This document shows positions 25,212 through 35,231 of a stretch of DNA of 64,000 nt, one piece after another; positions within the stretch are counted from its first letter, which is position 1, and each line of letters opens with the position of its first letter. The stretch spans positions 1 through 64,000 of the forward strand of contig JBDHTX010000012.1 of NCBI GenBank assembly GCA_039808885.1. Reading direction: 5' to 3'. This DNA comes from Dongia_A sp039808885. Lineage in GTDB: Bacteria > Pseudomonadota > Alphaproteobacteria > Dongiales > Dongiaceae. The notes under the pieces were generated by a model that saw nothing but the letters and a program-made list of their open reading frames with translations, had not been told where the DNA came from and did not search any database. The position numbers and the translations under genes were made by a program.

Positions 25212-26518
25212 TGGCCAGCACCACGTACCTGCGCGGCGCGGTCCTGCACTTCGTCGCCGATCCTGGCGAGGCCGCCGACCCGTCCGCCTGGCAATACATC
25301 GAGGACGGCGCGCTCAGGATCGTCGGCGGCAAGGTGGCGGCCCTCGGCGCCGCCGCCGACATCCTGGCGGCGCGCAAGCCGGACGAGGCGCTGCATGACC
25401 ATCGCGGCAAGTTGATTCTTCCAGGCTTCGTCGACACCCACGTGCATTCAGCGCAAGTCGACGTCATCGCCTCCTATGGCCGCCAGTTGCTCGACTGGCT
25501 GAACGACTACACCTTCCCGGCCGAGCGCGCCTTCGCCGATCCGGAACATGCCGCGCGCCTGGCCGAGATCTTCCTCGACAACCTGCTCCGGAACGGCACC
25601 ACCACGGCCGCGGTCTATCCGACCGTGCACCGCGCCTCGGTCGACGCCTTCTTCGCCGCCGCCGCGGCACGCAACCTGCGCATGATCTGCGGCAAGGTCA
25701 TGATGGACCGCCACGCGCCGGACTACCTCCGCGACGACGTGGCCGGCGCCGAGGCCGAGAACCGCGCGCTCATCGAACGCTGGCACGGCAAGGGTCGGCT
25801 CGGCTATGCGCTCACGCCGCGCTTCGCCCCGACCTCGACGCCGGAACAGCTGGCGATGACCGGGCGCCTCTATCGCGAGATCCCCGGCCTGTGGCTGCAG
25901 ACCCACCTGGCCGAGAACCACGACGAGATCAAATGGGTGAGGGAGCTGTTCCCGGCCGCGCGCTCCTATCTCGACGTCTATGAGGGTTGCGGCCTGCTCG
26001 GTCCACGCTCGATCTTCGCCCATTGCCTGCACCTGGACGAGGCCGACCGGGCGCGCTTCAAGGCGAGCAACAGCGCCATGTCGTTCTGCCCGACCTCGAA
26101 CCTCTTCATCGGCTCGGGCCTGTTCGACCTGCAGGCGGCCCGGTCGCTCGGCATCCGCGTCGGGCTCGCCACCGATGTCGGTGGCGGCACCTCCTATTCC
26201 CTGCTGCAGACCCTGGCCGAGGCCTACAAGGTGCTGATGCTGCGCCACCAGCGGCTCAACGTCTGGCGCGGCCTGTGGCTCGCCACCCTCGGCGGGGCCG
26301 AATGCCTCTCCCTCGCCGACCGGATCGGCAATTTCGCCGTCGGCAAGGAGGCCGATTGCGTGGTGCTCGACTTCGCCGCGACGCCGGTGCTCCAGCGCCG
26401 GACGGAGATCGCCAGGACGCTCGAGGAGCGGCTGTTCGCCCTGATGATGCTGGGCGACGACCGCGCGGTGGCGGCGACCTACGTGATGGGCAAGGAAGCG
26501 CATCGGCGGGCGCGCTAG
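25211..26518 (+). CDS. guaD: Guanine deaminase
   Basis: 435 aa. It converts guanine to xanthine and ammonia. The amidohydrolase metal motif is in PGFVDTHVHSAQVDV (HxH), then QTHLAENHDEIKWV and FAHCLHLDE, with the late Asp in GLATDVGGGTS. Length is as expected. Starting inside the stop of the LOG gene, it is probably coupled to it. A shadow start upstream in frame lies in the LOG gene and is not used. Confidence 0.92.
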   Translation: MASTTYLRGAVLHFVADPGEAADPSAWQYIEDGALRIVGGKVAALGAAADILAARKPDEALHDHRGKLILPGFVDTHVHSAQVDVIASYGRQLLDWLNDYTFPAERAFADPEHAARLAEIFLDNLLRNGTTTAAVYPTVHRASVDAFFAAAAARNLRMICGKVMMDRHAPDYLRDDVAGAEAENRALIERWHGKGRLGYALTPRFAPTSTPEQLAMTGRLYREIPGLWLQTHLAENHDEIKWVRELFPAARSYLDVYEGCGLLGPRSIFAHCLHLDEADRARFKASNSAMSFCPTSNLFIGSGLFDLQAARSLGIRVGLATDVGGGTSYSLLQTLAEAYKVLMLRHQRLNVWRGLWLATLGGAECLSLADRIGNFAVGKEADCVVLDFAATPVLQRRTEIARTLEERLFALMMLGDDRAVAATYVMGKEAHRRAR

Positions 26519-26579
26519 AAACCTGTCCGATCGTTCAGACTCTTCCTCACACGAAAATACATTTCACCGCACGATTCAA

Positions 26580-26608
26580 ACCGCGGGAAAAATCGATTCC
26601 GCCGCGGT
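26580..26608. repeat. Inverted repeat between guaD and the aminotransferase gene
   Basis: Arms ACCGCGG and CCGCGGT with a 15-base A-rich loop. It lies 61 bp after guaD. It could be a weak terminator or a protein-binding site. There is no T-run on the plus strand. Confidence 0.35.
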
Positions 26609-26692
26609 CTTAACCGGATATTTGCCATGCAACCGCCACGATCCTCGCTAAGATCGCAACCCTTGCGATCAGGAGAGCTGGAGGGGATTGCA

Positions 26693-27889
<1,197 letters not shown>

Positions 27890-27906
27890 GCGCGCCCCTC
27901 GGCGCC

Positions 27907-29406
27907 CTAATGCACCGCCGCGTACATGATCTTCTCCTCCGTCGCCTCGGCGGGGGAGAATTCCTCGACCATGCGGCCCTGGCGGCAGACCAGGATGCGG
28001 TCGGAGAGGTTCATGATCTCCGGCAGATAGGATGAGATCACGATCACCGCCAGGCCGTCATCGGCCAGCCGGTTGATCAGCTGGTGGATCTCGGCGATGG
28101 CGCCGACATCGACGCCGCGCGTCGGCTCGTCGAAGATGACGATCTTCGGCTTCTGGATCAGGCCCTTGCCGATCACCACCTTCTGCTGGTTGCCGCCGGA
28201 CAGCTCCACCACGCGGGCGTTGTCGTTGATCGCCTTGACGTTCAGCTTGCCGGTCCATTCGGCGGAAAGCTCCTGCATCTCCTTCATCGAGACATACGGT
28301 TTCTTCTCCAGCCCCGCCGCCAGCAGGCCGGAATAGAGGTTCTCGGCGATCGACATGGTCTCGAAGAAGCCTTCGACCTTGCGGTCCTCGGTCACATAGA
28401 TGATGCCGTCCTTCACCGCCTCCGCCGGCACGTAATAGCGCACCGGCCGGCCGTTCAGCTCGATGTCGCCGCCGCGCAGGAAATCGCGCTTGTAGATGCC
28501 GGAGACGACCTTGAACGTCTCGGTCCGGCCGGAGCCGATCAGGCCGAAGACGCCGGTGATCTGTCCTTCGTAGATCGAGAACGAGTTGTTGCGCACCACG
28601 TTGCTCATCGAGATGTCCTGGACCGAGAGCACGCGGTGGCCGGGCTTGCGCGCCGCGTCGGCGCCGCGCCGGTTGCGGTAGAGCTCGTCGGAGAGCGTGC
28701 GGCCGACCATCGCGCGCACGATCTTGTCGCGGTCGAAGTTCTTCGTCTCGTCGGTCGCCACCAGCTCGCCGTCGCGCAGGATGGTGATGCGGTCGGCATG
28801 GGCCAACGCCTCCTCCAGCGCGTGGCTGATGAAGACGATGGAGACGCCGCGCGCCTTCAGCCGCCTCATCAGGGCGAAGAAATGCCGCTTCTCCTCCGGC
28901 GTCAGCGTCGCCGTCGGCTCGTCGAAGATGATGACCGCGGCGTTGTGGTGCACCGCGCGGGCGATCTCGACCATCTGGCGCTTGGCGGCCCCCAGGCTCG
29001 CCACCGTCGCCGCCGGGTCGACCGGGAAATTCAGCGACTGCAGGAATTGCTGCGCGGCGATGTAGATGCCGCGCAGGCGGTTCAGGAACTTCTCCGAGCC
29101 CAGGTAGATGTTCTGCGCCACCGTCATCGACGGCACCAGGCTGGTCTCCTGGAACACCATGGCGATGCCGCTCTCCAGCGCCTCGAAGGGCGAGGCGAAG
29201 GCGACTTCCTGCCCGCGATAGAGCATGGTGCCGCTGGTGGTGGGGATGGCGCCCGCCATGATCTTGGTCAGCGTCGACTTGCCGGCGCCGTTCTCACCCA
29301 GCAGCGCGTGGATCTCGCCCTTCCTCAGGGTGAAGTCGACCTCGCGCACCGCAGGAACGCCGCGATAGGCCTTGGTGATCTTGCGCATCTCGACGATGGC
29401 GTCCAT
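27907..29406 (-). CDS. Sugar-type ABC transporter ATP-binding protein (RbsA/MglA family)
   Basis: 499 aa with two fused ATPase halves. Half 1 has Walker A GENGAGKST (about 37-45) and FDEPTATLT. Half 2 has the degenerate IGSGRTE P-loop, the signature LSGGNQQKV and FDEPTRGVDVG. It is the cytoplasmic energiser of a CUT2-type importer. It is the last gene of the operon running from 34855. Its start is 3 bp after the stop of the propeller gene. Confidence 0.92.
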   Translation of the reverse strand: MDAIVEMRKITKAYRGVPAVREVDFTLRKGEIHALLGENGAGKSTLTKIMAGAIPTTSGTMLYRGQEVAFASPFEALESGIAMVFQETSLVPSMTVAQNIYLGSEKFLNRLRGIYIAAQQFLQSLNFPVDPAATVASLGAAKRQMVEIARAVHHNAAVIIFDEPTATLTPEEKRHFFALMRRLKARGVSIVFISHALEEALAHADRITILRDGELVATDETKNFDRDKIVRAMVGRTLSDELYRNRRGADAARKPGHRVLSVQDISMSNVVRNNSFSIYEGQITGVFGLIGSGRTETFKVVSGIYKRDFLRGGDIELNGRPVRYYVPAEAVKDGIIYVTEDRKVEGFFETMSIAENLYSGLLAAGLEKKPYVSMKEMQELSAEWTGKLNVKAINDNARVVELSGGNQQKVVIGKGLIQKPKIVIFDEPTRGVDVGAIAEIHQLINRLADDGLAVIVISSYLPEIMNLSDRILVCRQGRMVEEFSPAEATEEKIMYAAVH

Positions 29407-29409
29407 GGC

Positions 29410-30498
29410 TCAGCTCCCCATGCCCGGCGCGGCGCCGATATCGAGGATGGCGCCGCCGCCCTTGGCCGCGACCAGGGTGCGGCCGGCGAATTCGGCGATG
29501 GCGGTGACGCCATGTCGCCTGCCGTTGGCGCGGCTGTGATAGCTCGCCTGCGGCCGCAGCTGGTCGTCCAGCTTCACCGCCAGGCCGTAGGAGCGCGAGG
29601 GCGACCACGGCTTGTGCACGCCCATGGTCTTGACCCCGCCCGATTGCAGCGGCTCGAGGAAGCTCGCCAGCGGCGCCAGCGCCGGGGCGATCCAGTAGTC
29701 GCGCGGCATCTCGCGCATCATGTCGGCGCGATAGGCGTTCTCGAGCAGGGTGAACTCGATCAACCGGTTGCGCGGCGCGAACAAGGCGAGCCAGGCGCCG
29801 CCATCCGCCGCCGCGCTCAGGCGCGCCGGGTAGCCGGCGATCTTGCTGAGGACCGGCACCGGCGTCGCGGCGCCATGCCCCGGGAACCCGACCAGGCGAT
29901 GCCGCCAGGCCTCCGAGACCACCACGCCATGTTCGCCCTTGAGCGCGATCACGCCATAGGGAAACGCCAGGCCCTGCGCCAGGCAGTCCGGCTTGCCGGT
30001 GGCAAGGTCGTAGCGCCAGAGCGAGCCGCTGGCCCCCTTCTCCATCAGGTCGACCACCCAGTCGCTTGGCTTGTGCCGCGCCGAGCCCTGGCAGACATAG
30101 AGCGCCGCGCCGCCGTCGAAGGCGAGCGCCGTCGGGCATTTGAGGCCGGCGGGCGGTGTCAGCTCACGCAGGTCGCCATCGGCGGAGAGCAGCATGAGCC
30201 GGCCGTCATCGAGGCCGATCGCCAGCGGCCCGCCGGGCAACGCCGCGAGCGCGGTGACAGGGCTGTCGAAGCTCGCCACCTCGCCGGTCTTGGCGTCGGC
30301 GCCGGCCTTGAGGCCGATCACCTGGTTGCCGGTCGAATAGAACAGGTAGTCGCCGTTGCCGCACAGATTGTCCGGCGCGTCGGCTTCCAGCAGCACGGCG
30401 GCCTCGTCGAGCGCCGTGTTGGGCTTCAGCGCGCCATCCATCGGCGGGATGGTGACCGCCTTGCCGCGGAAGATGTCGAGGATCGGATCGAAAATCAT
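29410..30498 (-). CDS. Strictosidine-synthase / SMP-30-like beta-propeller protein
   Basis: 362 aa. It has the repeated blade pattern of SMP-30/gluconolactonase and strictosidine-synthase-like propellers: CPTALAFDGGAALYVCQG, GSLWRYDLATGKPDCL, VVVSEAWRHRLVGFPG and IAGYPARLSAAADGGAWLAL, the last a degenerate form of the GYPDNI motif. No signal peptide is apparent. Such enzymes hydrolyse lactones or ring compounds. Its ATG overlaps the stop of the permease-propeller fusion (ATGA). Confidence 0.75.
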   Translation of the reverse strand: MIFDPILDIFRGKAVTIPPMDGALKPNTALDEAAVLLEADAPDNLCGNGDYLFYSTGNQVIGLKAGADAKTGEVASFDSPVTALAALPGGPLAIGLDDGRLMLLSADGDLRELTPPAGLKCPTALAFDGGAALYVCQGSARHKPSDWVVDLMEKGASGSLWRYDLATGKPDCLAQGLAFPYGVIALKGEHGVVVSEAWRHRLVGFPGHGAATPVPVLSKIAGYPARLSAAADGGAWLALFAPRNRLIEFTLLENAYRADMMREMPRDYWIAPALAPLASFLEPLQSGGVKTMGVHKPWSPSRSYGLAVKLDDQLRPQASYHSRANGRRHGVTAIAEFAGRTLVAAKGGGAILDIGAAPGMGS

Positions 30499-32615
30499 GA
30501 CCGCCCCCAATACGAGCCGATGCCCGTCCAGGTCGGATCGGCGTTGGGGATGCGGTAGCGCCCGACGCGGTTGTTGAGGATGCCGCCGATATAGAGGTGC
30601 CCCTTGTGCTCGCGCATCGAGGTGACCATCGGGTGCGACTGGCCGCCGAGATCGCCCATGGCCGTGATGATCCGGCCGGTCTCGTCGAACTTCACCACGC
30701 CGCCGGTGTTGATGTTGGGGAACAGCCACTCATCCATCGGCAGGCGACGGGTCATGCGCTTGCGGAACCCGGGGTGGCGCAAGGCAAGGTCGAAGCTCGG
30801 CGTGCGCATGCCGAGCCAGGCCATCCAATAGGTTCCGTCCGAGGCCCGGTTGATGTTGTCGGGATAGCCCGGCATGTCCTTGATCACGCATTCGACCTGG
30901 CCCTTCTTCGGCCCGTCGAACCAGTAGCGGTGCACGCGGCAGGCCCAGGATTCCGCCATGAACAGCGATTGCCCGTCATGGGCGATGCAGACGCCGTTGG
31001 CGTAGCGGTATTTGTCGAGAATGGTCTCCGTCTTGCCGGTCTTCGGGTCGTAGCACAGCAGGCGCCCGGTCGGCCGGCTCTCGATCGAATCCAGCGCCCA
31101 TTCATGGGCGTCGTAGCGCGTGGTGGAATCGGTGAAGAAGATCCGGCCGTCCGGGGCCACGTCGCAATCGTTGGGGTCGCGCAGCCGGGCATCGTCGACG
31201 ATCGAGGTCCAGGACCGCTTGGTCTCCGCCGAGAGCTTGGTCACCTCGCCCTTGGGCGAGATCGAATAGAGCCCCATGGCGCCGACGCAGGACAGCAGAT
31301 TGCCGGCCTTGTCGAAGGCGAGGCCGAGCGGGAAGCCGCCGGTATGGGCGAAGACCTCGGAGCGCTTGTAGTCGGGTGCGAAGAACCGGATGATCTCGCC
31401 GTGCCGCGTGCCGCAATAGAGATGGTCGTCGCGGTCGAGGATGACGTCCTCCGGCCCCTCCAGCTCGCCGAGGCCGATATGGTCGGCCTCCGCCAGGCGG
31501 TTATCCAGCGCATAGGGCGTGCCCGAGCCGGGCTCGGCCGATTGCGTTTCGCCCATGCGGTGATGGATGGGCGTGACATAGACCTCGTTCAGCACCTTGT
31601 GGCGGTTCTTCAGCCAGCGGATGTCGAGCACCACGGCGACCGCCAGCATGATGCCCAGCACCATCTGGTTGAAGCCGGTGCCGAAGCCGAGGCGGATCAG
31701 GCCGTTGGTCATCACCAGCACGATGATGGCGCCCATGACGCCCTTGGCGATGGAGCCGCGGCCGCCGCCGAGCGAGTTGCCGCCGACCACGGCGGCCGTG
31801 AGCGCCAGGATTTCCAGGCCGGCGCCGGTTCCAGGCCCGGCGCCGCTCAGCCGGCACGCGATCAGGAAGCCGGCCAGGCCGCAGCACAGGCCCGAGATCA
31901 CATAGGTCATGAAGACCGTCTGCTTCACCCGGATGCCGGAATTGAACGCCGAGCGGCGCGACCCGCCCACCGCCAGCATGTGCCAGCCGGGCCGCGAGCG
32001 GGTGATGGCGATATGGGCGATGGCCGCGATGACGATGGCGGTGAGGACCGCCACGGAGAATCCGTAGACCGTGCCGTCGCCGATGAAGTCCCACAGATCC
32101 GAGGACATCATCGAGGACTGGATCGCGGTGCCGTAGTCGATGACCAGGATGTCGAAGATGGCGCGGCCGATGATGAAGGTGACGAGCGTGGTGAGGAACG
32201 CCCGCAGCCGCATATAGCCGACCAGGTAGCCGTTGATGCTGCCGAAGACCAGTCCGATCATCAACGACGAGCAGAGCGCCACCCAGACCGGCTGCTCGAA
32301 GATGAAAAAGGCGGAGACGGCGGCGAAATTCGCCAGCGCGAAGATCGAGCCGACCGACAAATCGATGCCACCGCCCAGCATGACCACGGTGAGGCCGGTG
32401 ACGACGATGGAGAACTCGCCCAGCTGCCGGGTGGAATCGCTCAGCGACTGCGGCTTGAAGAAGCCGTTGATGGCGGTGCCGAAGCCGACCACGGTGATGA
32501 CCAGGGCCAGGAACGGGATCGCGTTGTCCGTCCAGCGCTTGGTCAGGATCTCGCCGATCAGATGGTCGGGGATCAGGTTGTAGCGCAGGCGCAAAGCCCG
32601 CTCTCTCAAGGTCAT
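30495..32615 (-). CDS. ABC permease (RbsC type) fused to a strictosidine-synthase/SMP-30 propeller
   Basis: 706 aa. Residues 1 to about 340 are a CUT2 permease with many hydrophobic helices and the family blocks VVMLGGGIDLSVGSIFAL and AAVVGGNSLGGGRGSI. A polar linker (HKVLNEVYVTPIHHRMGETQ) follows. Residues about 370-706 form a beta-propeller with GPEDVILDRDDHLYCGTR, DPNDCDVAPDGRIFFTDSTT, ANGVCIAHDGQSLFMAES and MPGYPDNINRASDGTYWMAW. There is no frameshift or stop at the junction. The ATG at 32615 is preferred: GGCGGA is 6 bases upstream of it but touches the alternative ATG at 32621. Confidence 0.9.
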   Translation of the reverse strand: MTLRERALRLRYNLIPDHLIGEILTKRWTDNAIPFLALVITVVGFGTAINGFFKPQSLSDSTRQLGEFSIVVTGLTVVMLGGGIDLSVGSIFALANFAAVSAFFIFEQPVWVALCSSLMIGLVFGSINGYLVGYMRLRAFLTTLVTFIIGRAIFDILVIDYGTAIQSSMMSSDLWDFIGDGTVYGFSVAVLTAIVIAAIAHIAITRSRPGWHMLAVGGSRRSAFNSGIRVKQTVFMTYVISGLCCGLAGFLIACRLSGAGPGTGAGLEILALTAAVVGGNSLGGGRGSIAKGVMGAIIVLVMTNGLIRLGFGTGFNQMVLGIMLAVAVVLDIRWLKNRHKVLNEVYVTPIHHRMGETQSAEPGSGTPYALDNRLAEADHIGLGELEGPEDVILDRDDHLYCGTRHGEIIRFFAPDYKRSEVFAHTGGFPLGLAFDKAGNLLSCVGAMGLYSISPKGEVTKLSAETKRSWTSIVDDARLRDPNDCDVAPDGRIFFTDSTTRYDAHEWALDSIESRPTGRLLCYDPKTGKTETILDKYRYANGVCIAHDGQSLFMAESWACRVHRYWFDGPKKGQVECVIKDMPGYPDNINRASDGTYWMAWLGMRTPSFDLALRHPGFRKRMTRRLPMDEWLFPNINTGGVVKFDETGRIITAMGDLGGQSHPMVTSMREHKGHLYIGGILNNRVGRYRIPNADPTWTGIGSYWGRS

Positions 32616-32698
32616 CGCCATTCCGCCAGGTAGGTAAAGGCTGCGGGCGGCTTCAATCCGAGGCCGCCGGTTCTTGATTGGAATTACCCCCTCCCGTC

Positions 32699-32775
32699 GT
32701 CATTGCCGGGCTTGTCCCGGCAATCCAAGCGGCATCGATACCGCATGGATCACCGGGACTTCGCCCGGTGATGAC
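32699..32775 (+). repeat. REPIN-type repeat inside the ABC operon
   Basis: GTCATTGCCGGGCTTGTCC...CAATCCA, a short loop, then TGGATCACCGGG...GATGAC. It has the same plan as the other GTCAT-type repeats. It lies in the 190-bp gap between the solute-binding protein gene (upstream in transcription) and the fusion permease gene. Confidence 0.85.
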
Positions 32776-32812
32776 AGCGAGAGGGGGTCATCATCCGATG
32801 ACGGTCACCCGC

Positions 32813-33832
32813 CTACTGCGCCGCCTGCAGCGACTTGAGGTCCCAGCAGGTGCCGGGCCGCAAGTCGGCCTTCGTGTAGGCGCGCTCCAGCGTGTAGATG
32901 TAGGTCGTGGAGGTGCCCGCCGGCTGGCCGCTCTGCAGCAGGAACTTGATGATCGCGTTCATGTCGCGCGACTGGCCGGCCAGCTCGGTCATCACCACGG
33001 CGCCGAAGGTGCCGTCGTTGATGTAGTTGCAGTCGACCGTCTCGCCGCCGCCGGTGGTGACCAGGAACACCTTGCCTTCCATCTTGGCGTCGCGGATCGC
33101 GGCCGCGGCGCCGGTGGCGTCGCCGTCCCAGAAGTCGATGATGCCGCAGATGTCCGGGTTCTGCTGCAGCATCGTCGCGGTCACGGTGCGCGAGGTGGTC
33201 GGATCCCAGTTGGAGAACGGCTCGGCCACGACCTTGAAGTCCGGATGGTTCTTCAGGACCTTCATGATGCCGTTGTACTGGAAGATGCTCGACGCGTTGG
33301 CGGCGTCGCCCTGCACCAGGCCGATCTTCTTCGACGAGTTCTCGCCGCAGCCCTTCACCACCGCTTCGGCCTCGAGCTGGCCCAGGCGGTCCCAGTCGGA
33401 GCCGATGAAGGCGTCCGCCGCGAAGTTCATCGGGTTGTCGATCAGGATGACGTAGATGCCGTCCTTCTGCGCCCGCTTCAGCAGCTTGGAGAAGGAGTTG
33501 AGGTCGGGCGAGTGGATGACCAGCACGTTCGGCTTCGGATCGGAGGAGATCACCTCGGTGATCGCCTGCGCCGCCGCCTCGGTGCTCCAGTTCGGGTCGC
33601 GGGTCTCGAACACGCCGCCCCAGCCCTCGACCTCGCGCTTGAGGTAGGCCGCCCAGCCCTGCGCCAGGTCGAAGCCCATGGCCATCGGGATGAGGACGAC
33701 GCGCTTGCCCTTCATCGCCGCTTCATAGGCCGCCGGGCCTGGATCTTCCTGCGCCTTGGCGGGGGCGCTCCACGCCAGCGCCGCGACCAGCACGGCCGAG
33801 GCGAGCGAGGCCAGAATTCTGCTCAGTTTCAT
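32813..33832 (-). CDS. Substrate-binding protein of a sugar-type ABC importer (RbsB family)
   Basis: 339 aa. A signal peptide (MKLSRILASLASAVLVAALAW, cleavage after AKA) exports it to the periplasm. The periplasmic-binding fold is seen in VVLIPMAMGFDLAQGW, PNVLVIHSPDLNSFSKLLKRA, YVILIDNPM and DICGIIDFWDGDATGAAAAI. The ligand cannot be read from the sequence; the neighbouring propellers suggest a lactone or sugar acid. Transcribed second in the operon, after the first permease. Confidence 0.88.
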   Translation of the reverse strand: MKLSRILASLASAVLVAALAWSAPAKAQEDPGPAAYEAAMKGKRVVLIPMAMGFDLAQGWAAYLKREVEGWGGVFETRDPNWSTEAAAQAITEVISSDPKPNVLVIHSPDLNSFSKLLKRAQKDGIYVILIDNPMNFAADAFIGSDWDRLGQLEAEAVVKGCGENSSKKIGLVQGDAANASSIFQYNGIMKVLKNHPDFKVVAEPFSNWDPTTSRTVTATMLQQNPDICGIIDFWDGDATGAAAAIRDAKMEGKVFLVTTGGGETVDCNYINDGTFGAVVMTELAGQSRDMNAIIKFLLQSGQPAGTSTTYIYTLERAYTKADLRPGTCWDLKSLQAAQ

Positions 33833-33874
33833 GTCTATCCCCTTTCCTGTCAGATGCTCTTGGGTTCAGTCCAA

Positions 33875-34855
33875 TCAGATATCGCCTTGCTGCGCCGTCT
33901 GCTCGTCGCGCGGGTTGAGCAGCGAGTCGACGATGATGGCGATGAGCAGGATCGTCGACTTGATCAGGTTCTGGTAGATGTTCGAGATGTCGATGATGGT
34001 CATGGCGTTCTGCATGATGCCGATGAGCAGGGCGCCGACGATCACGTTGCGCACGCTGCCCTTGCCGCCGTTGAGGCCGATGCCGCCGATCACCACCACC
34101 AGGATGATGTCGTAGAGCAGGGTCGAGTTGACCACGCGCACGTTGATGCTGTGCAGGCTGGAGGCGGTCAGGATGCCGGCCACGAAGGCGATCAGCGCCG
34201 AGATCACGTAGCGCAGCAGGATCATCGGCCGCACCGGGATGCCCATGTTGCGCGCCGCCATGAAGTTGTCGCCCATCAAATAGACGTAGCGGCCCCATTT
34301 GGCATAGCGCAGGAACAGGAAGACGACGAAGCCGGCGCCCGAGAAGAAGAACACCTCGACCGGTATGTCGAGGAAGCGGAAGCGGCCGACCTGCTCGATC
34401 CAATGGTCGGGCGGCACCGGCGTCGCGTCCTGCGCCACCAGCTGCGAACGGGCGAAGCCGAAGACGAAGGCGGCGCTGGCCAGCGTCGCGAAGATCGCGG
34501 GCACGTCGGCATAGGCGACCAGGAACCCGTTCACCAGCCCGACCGCGACGACGCCGGCCAGCACGATGGCGAGCGCCGTCGAGTTCGGCACGCCGTTGTT
34601 CAGCATCTGCAGGTACCAGGCCACCGACATGGCCATGATCGCGACCATGGACAGGTCGATGCCGCGGCCGATGATGACGATGGCCATGCCGACGGCGAGG
34701 ATGCCGAGCACGCTGACGCTGCGCACGATGGCGACCAGGTTGTCGGGGTCGATGAAGCCCGGCAGCGCGACCGCCGAGACCAGGAACAGCAGGGCCGCCA
34801 GGCCGAAGACAATGCGCTCCTGGCTGAAATTCCGGTTGGCGAGTGAGAATTGCAT
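33875..34855 (-). CDS. ABC transporter permease (RbsC/CUT2 family)
   Basis: 326 aa with about nine hydrophobic helices. Family blocks are VGMAIVIIGRGIDLSMVAIM, VVVIGGIGLNGGKGSVRNVIVG and the loop KWGRYVYLMGDNFMAARNMGIPV. It is the first gene of the five-gene ABC operon and would form a heterodimeric channel with the permease half of the fusion protein. The stop lies 42 bp before the binding-protein start. Confidence 0.92.
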   Translation of the reverse strand: MQFSLANRNFSQERIVFGLAALLFLVSAVALPGFIDPDNLVAIVRSVSVLGILAVGMAIVIIGRGIDLSMVAIMAMSVAWYLQMLNNGVPNSTALAIVLAGVVAVGLVNGFLVAYADVPAIFATLASAAFVFGFARSQLVAQDATPVPPDHWIEQVGRFRFLDIPVEVFFFSGAGFVVFLFLRYAKWGRYVYLMGDNFMAARNMGIPVRPMILLRYVISALIAFVAGILTASSLHSINVRVVNSTLLYDIILVVVIGGIGLNGGKGSVRNVIVGALLIGIMQNAMTIIDISNIYQNLIKSTILLIAIIVDSLLNPRDEQTAQQGDI

Positions 34856-35231
34856 CGGTCGCGCCCAGGCCCTGTCACTGTTGCACGGCGGGGCGACAGC
34901 AGCGCGGCTTCCCTCCCGGCTGCGGCCGGGCGCTCGCCGCCCCTGTCATCCCCGAACGGACCACGTCTGCCGGTGGTCTTGATGAACATTATTAAAGTGA
35001 TGTGCATTGCGGCAAGTGCGCCGATGCGCGGCATCAAAAGCATAGGAGCGCACGGCCCGACCACGTCGCATGCCGCGCATCCGGCGTTCCGCAGCGCCAC
35101 GGGCCTCGCGAAATTAAGCAAGCGGAATCATGCGCTTGTGCGGCGCGGAGGGTGGATACCCGCGGGCCGGCCCCGTGATCGCGGGCGCCCACTGCCGGCG
35201 ATCAGTGCAATGGTTCGCGTGGTTCGCCCGC
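34856..35231. other. Intergenic region upstream of the ABC operon
   Basis: 376 bp between the ABC operon start and the end of the LD-carboxypeptidase gene, both on the minus strand. The only feature I see is the AT-rich patch near 34980-35000 with a candidate promoter (entered separately). No RNA gene or ORF with a ribosome binding site was recognised. Confidence 0.5.
34987..35015 (-). promoter_or_regulatory. Candidate promoter for the ABC operon
   Basis: On the minus strand, -35 TTGCCG (35015-35010), 17-bp spacer and ATAATG (34992-34987). TAATAA one to two bases earlier is an alternative -10. The patch GATGAACATTATTAAAGTGA is the only AT-rich segment in the region. Confidence 0.3.

Noticed and set aside
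28084..30558. An 824-codon open frame opposite the ABC ATPase and propeller genes
   Set aside because: Antisense shadow; the coding-strand genes have clear motifs.
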